Source of the DNA: an uncultured Bacteroidota bacterium
GTDB lineage: Bacteria; Bacteroidota; Bacteroidia; Bacteroidales; P3
Direction: 5' to 3'
DNA: 64,000 nucleotides
Assembly (NCBI GenBank): GCA_902771735.1
Contig: CACXXO010000007.1
Span: 147,561 to 211,560 of the forward strand
Below the pieces are notes generated by a model that saw nothing but the letters and a program-made list of their open reading frames with translations, was not told the DNA's origin and did not search any database. Both the position numbers and the translations under genes were made by a program. Positions 7,982 through 16,397 of the stretch are shown one piece after another (positions within the stretch are counted from its first letter, which is position 1; every line of letters starts with the position of its first letter).

Positions 7982-9112
7982 TCAAACTCCTTTGATGAAA
8001 TCCAGATAGTTATCCCGATTGACAACTTTGAATGTATGGTCTGGATAGTTCTTCATAAAAGTATCGGTCAGGCGTGGCTGCTTGGTGCCGCTCCATTTAA
8101 ACTCATAAGCATGCAATACACCGTCATAATCCTCAATATAATCCACCTCCTGCTGCTGTTGTGTGCGCCAGAAATAACTTTTGCCATAAAACGCATTGTA
8201 TGCGTTGTGTTTCATACGCTCACTGATGAGGTAATTCTCCCATAGAGCACCTGTATCTGTACGCAATGCCAAAGGTTTATAGTCGCCAATGAGTGCGTTA
8301 CGTACACCATTGTCGCAGAAATAAAACTTGCGGCTTTTCTTCAACTCGGAACGCACATTGCGGCTGAACGACCGCAAGTGGAAGATAACATACGACTTCT
8401 CCAGCAGGTCGATATACCGTTGCACAGTGACTGAGTTCAAGCCAAGCAGCCTGCCAAGTTCGTTGAACGACACCTCGCTGCCGACCTGTAATGCCAGCGC
8501 CTGCAGCAATTGCTCAATGATTTCAGGTTTGCGCACGTCTTGAAATGCAAAGATGTCTTTGTAGAGGTAGCTGCTTACCAAGTTGGTTAGCGTTTCTCGC
8601 TCCTCACCGGGATTATTGACCACTTCAGGATAGGCACCATAAATCAACCTACGCTCCAGCAGCCTTCGCTCTTCCTGTATCCCATTTTCCTTTACCAGCT
8701 CCTCGACAGAAAAGGGGAAGAGGACATACTCGTACTTTCGACCCGTCAGCGGTTCGTTGATGGAGTTGGAAAGCTCGATGGCCGAAGACCCCGTAACAAC
8801 CACCTGTTTCCCCGGATAGTTGTCGATCAGCAACTTCAGGGTGATGCCAATATTCTGCACACGCTGAGCCTCGTCGATAAACACGATGTCATACCCTGCG
8901 GTCTCGTTTCCCAACATAGTAGAGGTAGGATCAGTAAGTTTGCGTCGTACGTCGGGCTCGTCACAATTCCACACAAGGACCTTACGGTCATACTCGTTTG
9001 CAAGCATCTTCAGCAGTGTGGTCTTGCCCACTTGACGAGGACCTACGACTATGATAGCTTTACCTCTGAAGAATTTCTGTTTAATCGTACTTGTAATCAG
9101 CCTATTAACCAT
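7982..9112 (-). CDS. AAA+ ATPase with DUF4143 C-terminal domain
   Basis: A 376-residue ATPase of the widespread family that joins an AAA_14 domain to DUF4143. Walker A is VGPRQVGKTTLLKML near residue 23, Walker B YDIVFIDEAQRV near residue 83, a sensor-like TGSSAIEL follows, and the C-terminal part has YFCDNGVRNALIGDY and a nuclease-fold-like QQQEVDYIEDYDGVLHAYEFKW. Function is unknown. I start at the ATG at 9112 (MVNRLITSTIK) because the promoter -7 box lies at 9138-9145, which rules out the in-frame upstream start at 9148. No partner gene is next to it. Confidence 0.85.
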   Translation of the reverse strand: MVNRLITSTIKQKFFRGKAIIVVGPRQVGKTTLLKMLANEYDRKVLVWNCDEPDVRRKLTDPTSTMLGNETAGYDIVFIDEAQRVQNIGITLKLLIDNYPGKQVVVTGSSAIELSNSINEPLTGRKYEYVLFPFSVEELVKENGIQEERRLLERRLIYGAYPEVVNNPGEERETLTNLVSSYLYKDIFAFQDVRKPEIIEQLLQALALQVGSEVSFNELGRLLGLNSVTVQRYIDLLEKSYVIFHLRSFSRNVRSELKKSRKFYFCDNGVRNALIGDYKPLALRTDTGALWENYLISERMKHNAYNAFYGKSYFWRTQQQQEVDYIEDYDGVLHAYEFKWSGTKQPRLTDTFMKNYPDHTFKVVNRDNYLDFIKGV

Positions 9113-9137
9113 CTTAAAACATCTTTTATTTCCTCTG

Positions 9138-9210
9138 CAAATATACAAACTTTTTTGATTATACTAAAAAAATCTTATAATATTTTTTGATTATACTAAA
9201 AAAATCTTAT
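9138..9210 (-). promoter_or_regulatory. Promoter of the AAA+ ATPase with duplicated upstream element
   Basis: On the minus strand TATATTTG (complement of 9138-9145) is a -7 box, with TTTA 19 bp upstream. A direct repeat of about 28 bp (9151-9178 and 9183-9210, each containing TTGATTATACTAAAAAAATC) covers the -33 region and the stretch above it, as expected for a doubled operator. Confidence 0.6.
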
Positions 9211-9605
9211 CCTCTGGACTCTGTTTCACAAATAAATCCATCAAGGGAATTTGCACATTTTCTGCAATATGATGAAAATAATTTTTTCCAGTTGGATTAT
9301 TATTCGTACTTTTGCAGTTGCTTTCGAGAGCGAAAGCAGTAAGCAAGAAAAGCATTGCGATACTGTCCTTTGATAGAAAATTTGGCAGATTTTACTTGAA
9401 GGAGGATCGAGCATTTATGCTTTCGCTTGATTGTGTATGCTATATCCCTGTAGCATATCTTCAGGCGTGAGATATGTTCCATTATACCCCGTTCCTTCAA
9501 AGGTTTGCCAAAGCCTCTATCAAGACGGACATGAGTACATAACCTCATGCCTTTTCTTATTGTTTATAATGTTTTCCGTTGGAGGGTCGGACTGGGGAAT
9601 TAAAA
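9211..9605. other. Gene-poor stretch with a plus-strand promoter
   Basis: TACTTTTG (9307-9314) matches a -7 box and would give a leader of about 285 nt before the gene at 9606. The leader begins with a small hairpin (CTTTCGAGAGCGAAAG). An 82-codon minus-strand frame (9300-9548) is open but has no recognised domain and overlaps the promoter, so I do not call it. Confidence 0.4.
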
Positions 9606-10214
9606 ATGAGTTTAGTAGATTTAGCAATTCGACGCGTCGGACATTACAAAGAGGAATGGAAAGGGAATTATGTTAATACAACCTATATTGCAATCGACGA
9701 GAGCAATCATATTAAGGGTTCATTAGACCCTTCTGTTTTAGGAAACGCCAAACGGTGTATTCTGTTACACGAACGTAGTGAGGTCGATTTTTATACTGGT
9801 CATCCAAACTATACTTTTTTTCGTGATGTGGATTTTGTTAATGAGGACGGAGAAGTATTTAAAGAATGTCTCGACAAAGATTTTAAACTATATGTAATAC
9901 AATATGCGTATGAGCATACGCCCAAATTGTACTTGACTTCAGATGGCATCTGTTACACCTGTTGCCCTTCATGGAGAAACACGGCAAGTATAGTAGAGAG
10001 TTTTCGGTCTGTATGGAATCTTTATAATGAGTTAAAAAGCGTAGAGACCAAGGATGAAAGAGCAACAATAGTTCGATTGTATAAAAATGATGAGAAGATA
10101 CTTCAGCAGAAAAAAGAAATAGTAAACTTTTCGTATGCTAATTCCCTGTTGGAAAAGGAACGAGATATGTACAAAGGGCTGCTTGATGACATAAAAGAAC
10201 TGCTCCTCAAATAA
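9606..10214 (+). CDS. Orphan protein of unknown function, AT-rich
   Basis: A 202-residue soluble protein with no signal peptide or membrane segment. The C-terminal third (about residues 150-202: DEKILQQKKEIVNFSYANSL and following) is charged and likely a coiled coil. The region TCCPSW has two adjacent cysteines. Base composition is clearly more AT-rich than the housekeeping genes around it, which suggests recent gain. I use ATG 9606; an in-frame TTG at 9579 is possible. I recognise no family. Confidence 0.55.
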   Translation: MSLVDLAIRRVGHYKEEWKGNYVNTTYIAIDESNHIKGSLDPSVLGNAKRCILLHERSEVDFYTGHPNYTFFRDVDFVNEDGEVFKECLDKDFKLYVIQYAYEHTPKLYLTSDGICYTCCPSWRNTASIVESFRSVWNLYNELKSVETKDERATIVRLYKNDEKILQQKKEIVNFSYANSLLEKERDMYKGLLDDIKELLLK

Positions 10215-10263
10215 GATAATGTGCACAGAAAGTATTTTGTATAACAATTAAACAATCATAATT

Positions 10264-12297
10264 ATGAAAAAAGTATTACTGCTGTTCGTCTCTTTATTTG
10301 TTTTAGGGCAAATTGCTTTTGCCCACTATAACCATTCGATAATCACATCGAGCGGACAGACGCTGTATTTCACGGTCTATTCCGATTTTTACCATAATGG
10401 CTACGCTTTAGTAACATATCCCGGGGCATGGGAATACCCATATTTTGCACCAAGTGGGTCAGGACACAATTATAACTATACAAGGCCAATTGGAGACATA
10501 GTCATCCCCGATAGCGTCACATTATTGGGATACAACTATCCCGTCACTGGCATTGAATCCAGAGCTTTTTATGGCTGTTCGGAGATAACTTCCATCACCA
10601 TACCTGAAGGTGTTGCCACAATAGGTAATCAGGCTTTTTGTGGTGACAGCCTTGCCTCAATCACCATCCCGTCTAGTGTTGACTCAATAGGCGAAAATGC
10701 TTTCTCTGGGTGCACAATTACCGCTGTTAATTACTCTGGCACTATCAACCAATGGTGCAATATTGACTTTTCTAACGGCTATTCCAATCCTGTATTTGAT
10801 TGCACAATATTGAATATAAACGGCAGTCCTGTAAATAATTTGTTAATTCCAGATAACGTAGAAATAATAAAGCAATTTGCCTTCTGGGGTTACATGGGTT
10901 TGACATCCGTCACCATTTCAAACGGCGTTACCTCAATATCTATAGGCTCTGCAGCATTCGGATCGTGCTGGAATCTCACCTCTGTCACCATCGGAAGCGG
11001 TGTAACACATATTGGACAGGGTGCTTTCGCATATTGTTCCGATATAATGGAAGTGACATGCTTTGCCAATGTGCCGCCCAATGTGGAAGATACGTTTGCA
11101 TTTTATTGGGTGAACCGCAATATACCACTTTATGTGCCTTCATCATCTGTCAGCAGTTATCAGTCGGCTCCTGTTTGGAGTGAGTTTACCAACTATATAG
11201 GCATAGGTCCACACACCATCACCGCTACAAGTGCTGATCCTGCAATGGGAACGGTAACCGGTGGCGGCACCTATAACGGAGGCGCAACAGCCACGCTGAC
11301 GGCCACACCCAACATGGGCTACCATTTCGTGCAATGGCAAGACGGGAACACGCAGAACCCGCGTACCATCACCGTGACAGGCGACGCTACCTATACGGCC
11401 ACTTTTGCTGCCGACGCAGCGCCCGCCACGGTGACAGCAACGATTAGCCAAATTGCAGCCACCAGCGCATACGCCGAAATTGTTATGGGGCAACAGACTT
11501 CGTACTTTTACCTTATCTACGCTCCGCAGTCGGTATTCACCCAGAATGGACTGACTACCGACGAGGCAATTATCAGTTATGTCAATCAGCATTATGGCTC
11601 ATCGGACAGAAACTATAGCAATGTGTCGGGATACATGAACGACCTGACACCCAACACAACCTATCAACTGGTAGTAGTGCCTTACAACAGCAATGGCGAA
11701 GTCGGTATGGTCTGTTGGGAGCAGTTCACCACACTGAATGAAACAGACCCCGCCACGGTGACAGCGACAATTAGCGAAGTCACCGCCACCAGTGCATACG
11801 CCGAAATCGTCATGGGACAACAGACATCGTATTTTTACCTTATCTACGCTCCTCAGTCGGTATTCACACAAAACGGACTGACAACCGACGAAGCGATTAT
11901 CAGTTATGTCAATCAGAACTATGGCTCGTCGGACAGGAACTGCAACAATGTGTCGGGATACATGAACGACCTGACACCCAACACCACCTATATGTTAGTG
12001 GTAGTACCCTACAACAGCGACAACGAGGTGGGTATGGTCTGCAAGAAGCAATTCACCACGCTGAACAATAACGGCATTGAGGATGTTGGCGAAGAGGAGT
12101 ATGCCGTAAGCAGCCAGGATGGCCGCCTGACGGTCAGCGGTGCCGAAGGTAATATGGTAAATGTCTATAGCCTCGACGGACGTTGCATATATTCGGCAAG
12201 TGCCAAAGGGACAACTGTAATCGACATCCCCGCCTCGGGCACCTACCTTGTCAAAATCGGCCGTCATCCTGCCCGCAAGATGGTGGTTATTCGGTAG
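10264..12297 (+). CDS. BspA-type leucine-rich repeat surface protein with T9SS sorting domain
   Basis: A 677-residue secreted protein. Order of parts: signal peptide (residues 1-20, MKKVLLLFVSLFVLGQIAFA); LRR_5/BspA repeats (about 75-290, recurring SITIPEGVATIGNQAF-like units); a Listeria-Bacteroides InlB B-type repeat (about 320-385, with GTVTGGGTYNGGATATLTA); two nearly identical modules of about 105 residues (about 388-490 and 496-600), fibronectin-III-like; and a C-terminal T9SS type A sorting domain (about 605-677, VNVYSLDGRCIYSA, GTYLVKIG). It is predicted to be exported by Sec and T9SS and displayed on the cell surface, probably in adhesion. Binding partners cannot be read from the sequence. 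Confidence 0.88.
   Translation: MKKVLLLFVSLFVLGQIAFAHYNHSIITSSGQTLYFTVYSDFYHNGYALVTYPGAWEYPYFAPSGSGHNYNYTRPIGDIVIPDSVTLLGYNYPVTGIESRAFYGCSEITSITIPEGVATIGNQAFCGDSLASITIPSSVDSIGENAFSGCTITAVNYSGTINQWCNIDFSNGYSNPVFDCTILNINGSPVNNLLIPDNVEIIKQFAFWGYMGLTSVTISNGVTSISIGSAAFGSCWNLTSVTIGSGVTHIGQGAFAYCSDIMEVTCFANVPPNVEDTFAFYWVNRNIPLYVPSSSVSSYQSAPVWSEFTNYIGIGPHTITATSADPAMGTVTGGGTYNGGATATLTATPNMGYHFVQWQDGNTQNPRTITVTGDATYTATFAADAAPATVTATISQIAATSAYAEIVMGQQTSYFYLIYAPQSVFTQNGLTTDEAIISYVNQHYGSSDRNYSNVSGYMNDLTPNTTYQLVVVPYNSNGEVGMVCWEQFTTLNETDPATVTATISEVTATSAYAEIVMGQQTSYFYLIYAPQSVFTQNGLTTDEAIISYVNQNYGSSDRNCNNVSGYMNDLTPNTTYMLVVVPYNSDNEVGMVCKKQFTTLNNNGIEDVGEEEYAVSSQDGRLTVSGAEGNMVNVYSLDGRCIYSASAKGTTVIDIPASGTYLVKIGRHPARKMVVIR
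11425..12060 (+). repeat. Intragenic tandem duplication of a surface-protein module
   Basis: Two units of roughly 320 bp (starting near 11425 and 11750) encode almost the same 105 residues, both with QQTSYFYLIYAPQSVFTQNG. The few differences are mainly silent, so the duplication is recent or homogenised by gene conversion. Confidence 0.85.
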
Positions 12298-12321
12298 CAC
12301 AATCCTTTATATCATATAACG

Positions 12322-12362
12322 ACCATGCTCATGATTCTTACGCAATCATGAGCATGGTTTTT
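12322..12362 (+). terminator. Terminator of the surface-protein gene
   Basis: A perfect 15-bp stem, ACCATGCTCATGATT with AATCATGAGCATGGT, followed by TTTTT. Confidence 0.92.
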
Positions 12363-12366
12363 CGTT

Positions 12367-12465
12367 GGTATGGGTACGCTATAGGAACGCTATCGGAACC
12401 ATAGCGTTACCCTATACCGAGGCAAAAGGGGAGCAAAAGATTAGCAAAAGGGGAGCAAAACCGAT
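12367..12465. repeat. Intergenic hairpin plus short direct repeats
   Basis: GGTATGGGTACGCTAT (from 12367) pairs imperfectly with ATAGCGTTACCCTATACC (ending near 12418). Then GCAAAAGGGGAGCAAAA occurs twice (about 12423-12439 and 12446-12462). No coding potential is seen. Confidence 0.5.
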
Positions 12466-12512
12466 AGACATATTTTAGATACCTTCATATTCTTTTTGCG
12501 GAGAATAATTCG

Positions 12513-12580
12513 TATATTTGACGCATGAATTGCGGCAATAAACAAGCGAGGACACCATACGGGTGTCCTCGCTTGTTTTA
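12513..12580 (+). promoter_or_regulatory. Possible promoter directly followed by a terminator hairpin
   Basis: TATATTTG (12513-12520) matches a -7 box, though no good -33 element lies 19-20 bp upstream. It is followed within 60 bp by a perfect 16-bp hairpin (AACAAGCGAGGACACC, 12541-12556, with GGTGTCCTCGCTTGTT, 12562-12577). The hairpin certainly can end clpP transcripts from the other strand; whether the plus-strand promoter makes a tiny RNA is open. Confidence 0.45.
12541..12580. terminator. Bidirectional terminator downstream of clpP
   Basis: Stem AACAAGCGAGGACACC / GGTGTCCTCGCTTGTT with flanking A-rich and T-rich sequence, 14 bp beyond the clpP stop codon on the minus strand. Confidence 0.85.
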
Positions 12581-12593
12581 AAACTTATTCTTT

Positions 12594-13256
12594 TTACTTC
12601 TTTGTCAGCACCTCGTCGATCATGCCGTAGGCGAGGGCCTCTTCGGCGGTGAACCAGTGGTCGCGGTCGGAGTCTTTCTCCACCTGCTCGAAGGGCTGGC
12701 CGCTGTGGAGGGCGATGATTTCATAGAGCTCTTTCTTGAGCTTCAGTATCTCACGGACGGTGATCTCCATATCGGTGGCCTGGCCGTCGGCGCCGCCCAT
12801 GGGCTGGTGGATCATGACGCGGGCATGCGGCAGGGCGCAGCGGCGGCCTTTCTCGCCGGCGCAGAGCAGCACGCTGGCCATCGAGGCGGCCAATCCGGTG
12901 CAGATGGTGGAAACCTTGGGCTGGATGTACTGCATGGTGTCGTAGATGCCCAGGCCGGCGTAGACGGAGCCTCCCGGCGAGTTGAGGTAGATCTGTATGT
13001 CCTTGGTAGGATCCACGCTCTCGAGGAAGAGCAGCTGGGCCTGGATGACGTTGGCCGTGTAGTCGTCGATGGCGGTGCCGAGGAAGATGATGCGATCCAT
13101 CATCAGACGGCTGAAGACGTCCATTTGGGCCACATTCAGCTGACGCTCCTCAACGATATAGGGGGTCAACGAGTTGTTGATAGCCGAGGTATACTTGGCG
13201 AAGGTGGTGCTGCTGATGCCACGATGGTGGGTGGCGTATTTCTCAAATTCTGTCAT
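12594..13256 (-). CDS. clpP: ATP-dependent Clp protease proteolytic subunit
   Basis: A 220-residue serine peptidase (S14) that forms the tetradecameric core working with Clp ATPases in cytoplasmic protein turnover. The active-site serine is in CTGLAASMASVLLCAG, the histidine in PHARVMIHQPMGG, and the aspartate in the segment around EKDSDRDHWF. LNSPGGSVYAGLGIYD is the conserved substrate-groove segment. It stands alone here; clpX is not adjacent. Length is usual for Bacteroidota, whose ClpP has an N-terminal extension. Confidence 0.96.
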   Translation of the reverse strand: MTEFEKYATHHRGISSTTFAKYTSAINNSLTPYIVEERQLNVAQMDVFSRLMMDRIIFLGTAIDDYTANVIQAQLLFLESVDPTKDIQIYLNSPGGSVYAGLGIYDTMQYIQPKVSTICTGLAASMASVLLCAGEKGRRCALPHARVMIHQPMGGADGQATDMEITVREILKLKKELYEIIALHSGQPFEQVEKDSDRDHWFTAEEALAYGMIDEVLTKK

Positions 13257-13350
13257 ATTATCGTTCTTTATTTAATTATCACATAATAATATTTTTTCTT
13301 TTTTTACAAAACGCTAAGTATAGCAGTTTTATTGTATTTTGTAAGAAAAA

Positions 13351-13383
13351 AATAAAAAGCTCTCTGTTATTAAACAAAGAGCT
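13351..13383 (-). terminator. Terminator of the small lipoprotein gene
   Basis: AGCTCT (13358-13363) pairs with AGAGCT (13378-13383). On the minus strand it is followed by a T-rich run. Confidence 0.5.
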
Positions 13384-13407
13384 AGTTAAAGAGAATTACT
13401 TTTGATA

Positions 13408-13923
13408 CTACGATTGACGCTTTAACTCAAGTGTGATTTCTGTAAGAAGTTGCCAATTATTGGGCTCTTCAGAATATAGGTCGTAACTAGTTTCTTTTTT
13501 ATGCATTACACCCCATGCTTTTGTGTGCAAGATTAGTTTATCATTTGTAAGTTGTTGGATATTCCATCTTATTCGACCGTTAGTATATAGGATTGAGCCA
13601 TCTCTCATCCAAATATTGTCATTTTTAAGAAGAATATATCTATATGAATCATGAGAAGAGTTTGATGCTGCGTAAAGTATTCTTGAACTAGATAAAATAC
13701 CATCATCTTTAAAATTAAGAATTTGTCCAACGAAACAATTATTACAAACATCGGGTTGTTCCCCATTCCATTGGTAAGTCTCAGTACCATGTACACATCC
13801 CCAAGTGCCAATAATACTGGCATTGTTGTCTATGCCATTGTCATTGTCTCTTGAACAAGATGTTATCCCGACTATCAATACGAGGGACGCAATCATCCCC
13901 AATAATATTTTTGCTTTTTTCAT
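13408..13923 (-). CDS. Small lipocalin-like lipoprotein
   Basis: A 171-residue protein with signal peptide and lipobox ITSC (Cys at residue 23). After a short Asp/Asn-rich spacer it has SIIGTWGCVHG, resembling the start of lipocalin-like domains found in Bacteroidota lipoproteins, and a run of beta-strand-like segments (LNFKDDGIL, YRYILLKNDNIWM, KLILHTKAWG). Four cysteines lie in the first half, including CNNC. It is AT-rich compared with its neighbours. No function is assigned. It lies 23 bp after the small gene at 13947-14198 and may share its transcript. Confidence 0.6.
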   Translation of the reverse strand: MKKAKILLGMIASLVLIVGITSCSRDNDNGIDNNASIIGTWGCVHGTETYQWNGEQPDVCNNCFVGQILNFKDDGILSSSRILYAASNSSHDSYRYILLKNDNIWMRDGSILYTNGRIRWNIQQLTNDKLILHTKAWGVMHKKETSYDLYSEEPNNWQLLTEITLELKRQS

Positions 13924-13946
13924 AATATAGCTTTTTAGGTTTTGAA

Positions 13947-14198
13947 TTATTCTTCAACTTCCAAACTTTCGATATGACCAAGAGCGATATGCTCTTCGTT
14001 GTCTAATTTTAGACCACAAGGAGTGCGTTCTTCGTCCGGAATAGGGCAATTCAGAGGAATGGCATTCCTGTCAATATACATCACCCTTCCTTCAATTACA
14101 TTTCCCATATCACTTACAATTTTCACCTTCTTATTTAACCATTCTGATGCTTGTTGAGGAGAGGCAAACATTAACTGTTGATTATTGTATTTTCTCAT
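13947..14198 (-). CDS. Small protein of unknown function
   Basis: An 83-residue protein starting MRKYNNQQLMFASPQQASEW. The frame is open further upstream but that extension overlaps the HTH gene's 3' end and reads like non-coding sequence, so I use the ATG at 14198. The sequence contains a short strand-rich stretch, KVKIVSDMGNVIEGRVMYID, and an acidic tail. It follows the HTH gene in the same direction and is probably co-transcribed with it. No family is recognised. Confidence 0.5.
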   Translation of the reverse strand: MRKYNNQQLMFASPQQASEWLNKKVKIVSDMGNVIEGRVMYIDRNAIPLNCPIPDEERTPCGLKLDNEEHIALGHIESLEVEE

Positions 14199-14298
14199 TT
14201 CAGAACTCTCTAATTTGTGTTGGATGCAACTTCTTATTAATTTAAATTTCAAATGCAAAAATACGTTACTTACTGCAATTGGATTGTAGCAAATATTG

Positions 14299-14526
14299 CT
14301 ACGTAGCAATATCCGCTACATTTGAAAGTGTATTGGAATAGAGCCTAAAGAAGTCTGTTTCGAGAATCTTGCTGATGCGAAAGAGCTGGTGGGTATCGAT
14401 GGAGGGCCTGTTGAATAGACGCTGGAGGGTGCTTCGGTCGATGCTCAGTCGGTCGGCGAGCCACTGATTGGTTTTTCCTTGACGATGCAACTCGTCACGA
14501 ATAAGGTTTCCTATATGTATTTGCAT
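14299..14526 (-). CDS. Small Xre-type helix-turn-helix regulator
   Basis: A 75-residue protein that is essentially one helix-turn-helix domain: LIRDELHRQGKTNQWLADRL, then SIDRSTLQRLFNRPSIDTHQ as turn and recognition helix, then LFRISKILETDFFRLY. It resembles small Xre/Cro regulators common in Bacteroidales mobile and accessory loci. It is transcribed towards two small genes and lies just downstream, on its own strand, of the large inverted repeat at 14572-14747, which could be its target or its leader. Confidence 0.75.
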   Translation of the reverse strand: MQIHIGNLIRDELHRQGKTNQWLADRLSIDRSTLQRLFNRPSIDTHQLFRISKILETDFFRLYSNTLSNVADIAT

Positions 14527-14571
14527 AGAGGTTCGCTATTGTGCGCCATGCTACCGAATCCCTATATGCAT

Positions 14572-14747
14572 TTCAACGACCGCAAAAAAGAAGGCGAGCA
14601 ATTTCGTCTCCAGTCTGCGGTCGTCGAAAAAACCTTTAGGAATAGACAAAATGCTCGCTTTTCAACGAGCATCTGCTTTTGTCTTTTTCCTAAATGACCA
14701 TGTTAGAAGTTTTCGACGTTTCAGACTGGCAAGGACAATAGCAAACG
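14572..14747. other. Large imperfect inverted repeat with two competing folds
   Basis: Arms 14594-14658 and about 14665-14747 are complementary over most of their length: CCAGTCTG (14611) with CAGACTGG (14722-14729), CGTCGAAAA with TTTTCGACG, TTTAGGAA with TTCCTAAA, GACAAAA with TTTTGTC, TGCTCG with CGAGCA. A second hairpin pairs TTCAACGACCGCA (14572-14584) with TGCGGTCGTCGAA (14615-14627), 12 of 13 pairs, and excludes the first. It fills the gap between dinD and the HTH gene. Confidence 0.75.
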
Positions 14748-14845
14748 CTGATTTATACTACTTTATATAACTTTCTGTTTCTTACTATAACGTTATTTAG
14801 TTATTGTTTTCTCTTTTTGAGTCTGGACGGAATATTCCTGCGAGG

Positions 14846-15694
14846 TTATTCATTATTCGTCTTTTTCTTCTTTCCGGTTCCGATGGCTTTCTTTTCTTCG
14901 GTGGCAAGGCGACGCTCTACTTTCTTCACGTCTTCGGCAGGTGGGAGGTTCTCGGGGACAATGCCACGCTGGATGAGCATCTGACGGACGGCACGGTTGT
15001 TGTCCTCATGCTCGGCGGTAATGTCGCGCTCACCCTGCAGGTCTTTGCTCTGCACATTTACGCTGGTCATTTCAGCCGCGAAGTCTTTAGCTTTGATACT
15101 GATGGTCGGCAGGAAGTCGGCCAACGGACGGCTATCGGGAACACCCATCTTGCGTTTCAGCATTCCAGTACTCAGTCGGAACAATGCTTGGTCACCCTTG
15201 GAACGGATAATAGCAAAACTTTTGTCGTTCACCCCACGCTCATAGAGGATGCCCGACAACTTTTTCTCCGTCTCTTGCAACTTGGTGCGGGCTTTCACTC
15301 GCTCCACCTCCAGCAAACGTTTCTCCACCAACTCCGCACGACGAGTCTGTACAGCGAAATAGGTTTGTGCAAAGGCAATCTGCGGCTTGCGAGGGTCGCC
15401 GTTTTGTGCTACAAGATAGCATGCATAGCGAGTCAGCAGAATATCATCAATCTCTTTTTCAGCACTTTTTGGCATAGGTATCGTTTTGCTAACGTCAGCA
15501 AAATGATCTGCTAGAGGTTGTCCTGCGTTTTCACAAGATGCTTTTGCCTTTTCTATCACGCTTGCAAAGTTTCGCCACTGTTTATATCCCAGCAACTTGC
15601 ATAGTTCTCGAGCACTCCAACACTCCACGCCGTTCACCTCGCACACGACCTGTTCATACTGTCCAAACATCTGTTGTATCTCTTCTGTTTTCAT
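14846..15694 (-). CDS. dinD: DNA-damage-inducible protein D-like
   Basis: A 282-residue protein matching DinD in layout: N-terminal BRO/KilA-type domain ([21 protein letters not shown], residues 22-42), the conserved central segment [28 protein letters not shown] (about 82-109, with the YLVAQNGD signature), [10 protein letters not shown], and a C-terminal helical and lysine-rich tail. E. coli DinD is SOS-induced and inhibits RecA filament activity. In Bacteroidales such genes often travel in accessory regions. It begins 19 bp after trmD and may ride on that transcript. No LexA site was identified. Confidence 0.85.
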   Translation of the reverse strand: MKTEEIQQMFGQYEQVVCEVNGVECWSARELCKLLGYKQWRNFASVIEKAKASCENAGQPLADHFADVSKTIPMPKSAEKEIDDILLTRYACYLVAQNGDPRKPQIAFAQTYFAVQTRRAELVEKRLLEVERVKARTKLQETEKKLSGILYERGVNDKSFAIIRSKGDQALFRLSTGMLKRKMGVPDSRPLADFLPTISIKAKDFAAEMTSVNVQSKDLQGERDITAEHEDNNRAVRQMLIQRGIVPENLPPAEDVKKVERRLATEEKKAIGTGKKKKTNNE

Positions 15695-15713
15695 AGTTAT
15701 TTGGATTCTTGTT

Positions 15714-16397
15714 TTAGGTGTTCTTTTTTAATAGTTCCGGGCGGCGCTCCTTGGTGCGCTGGATGGCCTGTTCCATGCGCCATTGCTCTATCTTGGCGTG
15801 GTTGCCGCTGAGGAGCACGTCGGGAACTTTCCATCCGCGGAACTCCGGCGGACGGGTGTATTCCGGCGGGGCCACAAGGCCGTCCTGGAAGGAGTCTTCG
15901 AGGGCCGACTGTTCGTCGCCTATCACTCCCGGCACCAGGCGGATGATGGCGTCGCACATCACAGCGGCCGCCAGCTCTCCTCCAGTCAGCACATAGTCGC
16001 CGATGCTGATCTCGCGGGTGATGAAATGCTCGCGGATACGCTCGTCGACACCCTTGTAGTGCCCACAAAGTACCATCAAATTCTGTGCCAGCGACATCTG
16101 GTTGGCCATGGGTTGGGAGAACATCTCGCCGTCGGGAGCGGTGTAGATGATGTCGTCGTATATGCGTTCCTTCTGGAGGCCTTCGATACAGTTGGCCAGG
16201 GGTTCGACGGCCATCACCATGCCCGCGGCGCCCCCGTAGGGGTAGTCATCGACGGAACCATATTTCGTGAGGGAATAGTCATGCAGGTCGTGAAAATAAA
16301 TCTCAACGAGCCCTTTCTTCTGGGCCCGTTTGAGGATGCTCTCCTCGAAGAACATGGTCATCATGTTCGGGAACAAAGTGAGTATGTCGAGTCTCAT
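15714..16397 (-). CDS. trmD: tRNA (guanine-N1)-methyltransferase
   Basis: A 227-residue SPOUT-class enzyme that methylates G37 of tRNAs with S-adenosylmethionine, preventing frameshifts. Signature segments: [58 protein letters not shown] (the knot and SAM-binding region) and [21 protein letters not shown]. Length is standard. Its start overlaps the stop of the upstream M23 peptidase gene (ATGA), so translation is coupled. The usual rpsP-rimM-rplS neighbours are absent, as is common in Bacteroidota. Confidence 0.97.
   Translation of the reverse strand: MRLDILTLFPNMMTMFFEESILKRAQKKGLVEIYFHDLHDYSLTKYGSVDDYPYGGAAGMVMAVEPLANCIEGLQKERIYDDIIYTAPDGEMFSQPMANQMSLAQNLMVLCGHYKGVDERIREHFITREISIGDYVLTGGELAAAVMCDAIIRLVPGVIGDEQSALEDSFQDGLVAPPEYTRPPEFRGWKVPDVLLSGNHAKIEQWRMEQAIQRTKERRPELLKKNT

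Noticed and set aside
9300-9548. Possible transposase remnant on the minus strand
   Set aside because: An 82-codon frame with a basic composition, but no DDE or other transposase motif, no inverted ends, and it overlaps a plus-strand promoter.
14572-14747. Retron-like msr/msd element
   Set aside because: The fold is suggestive, but there is no reverse transcriptase gene anywhere near, so I report only the structure.
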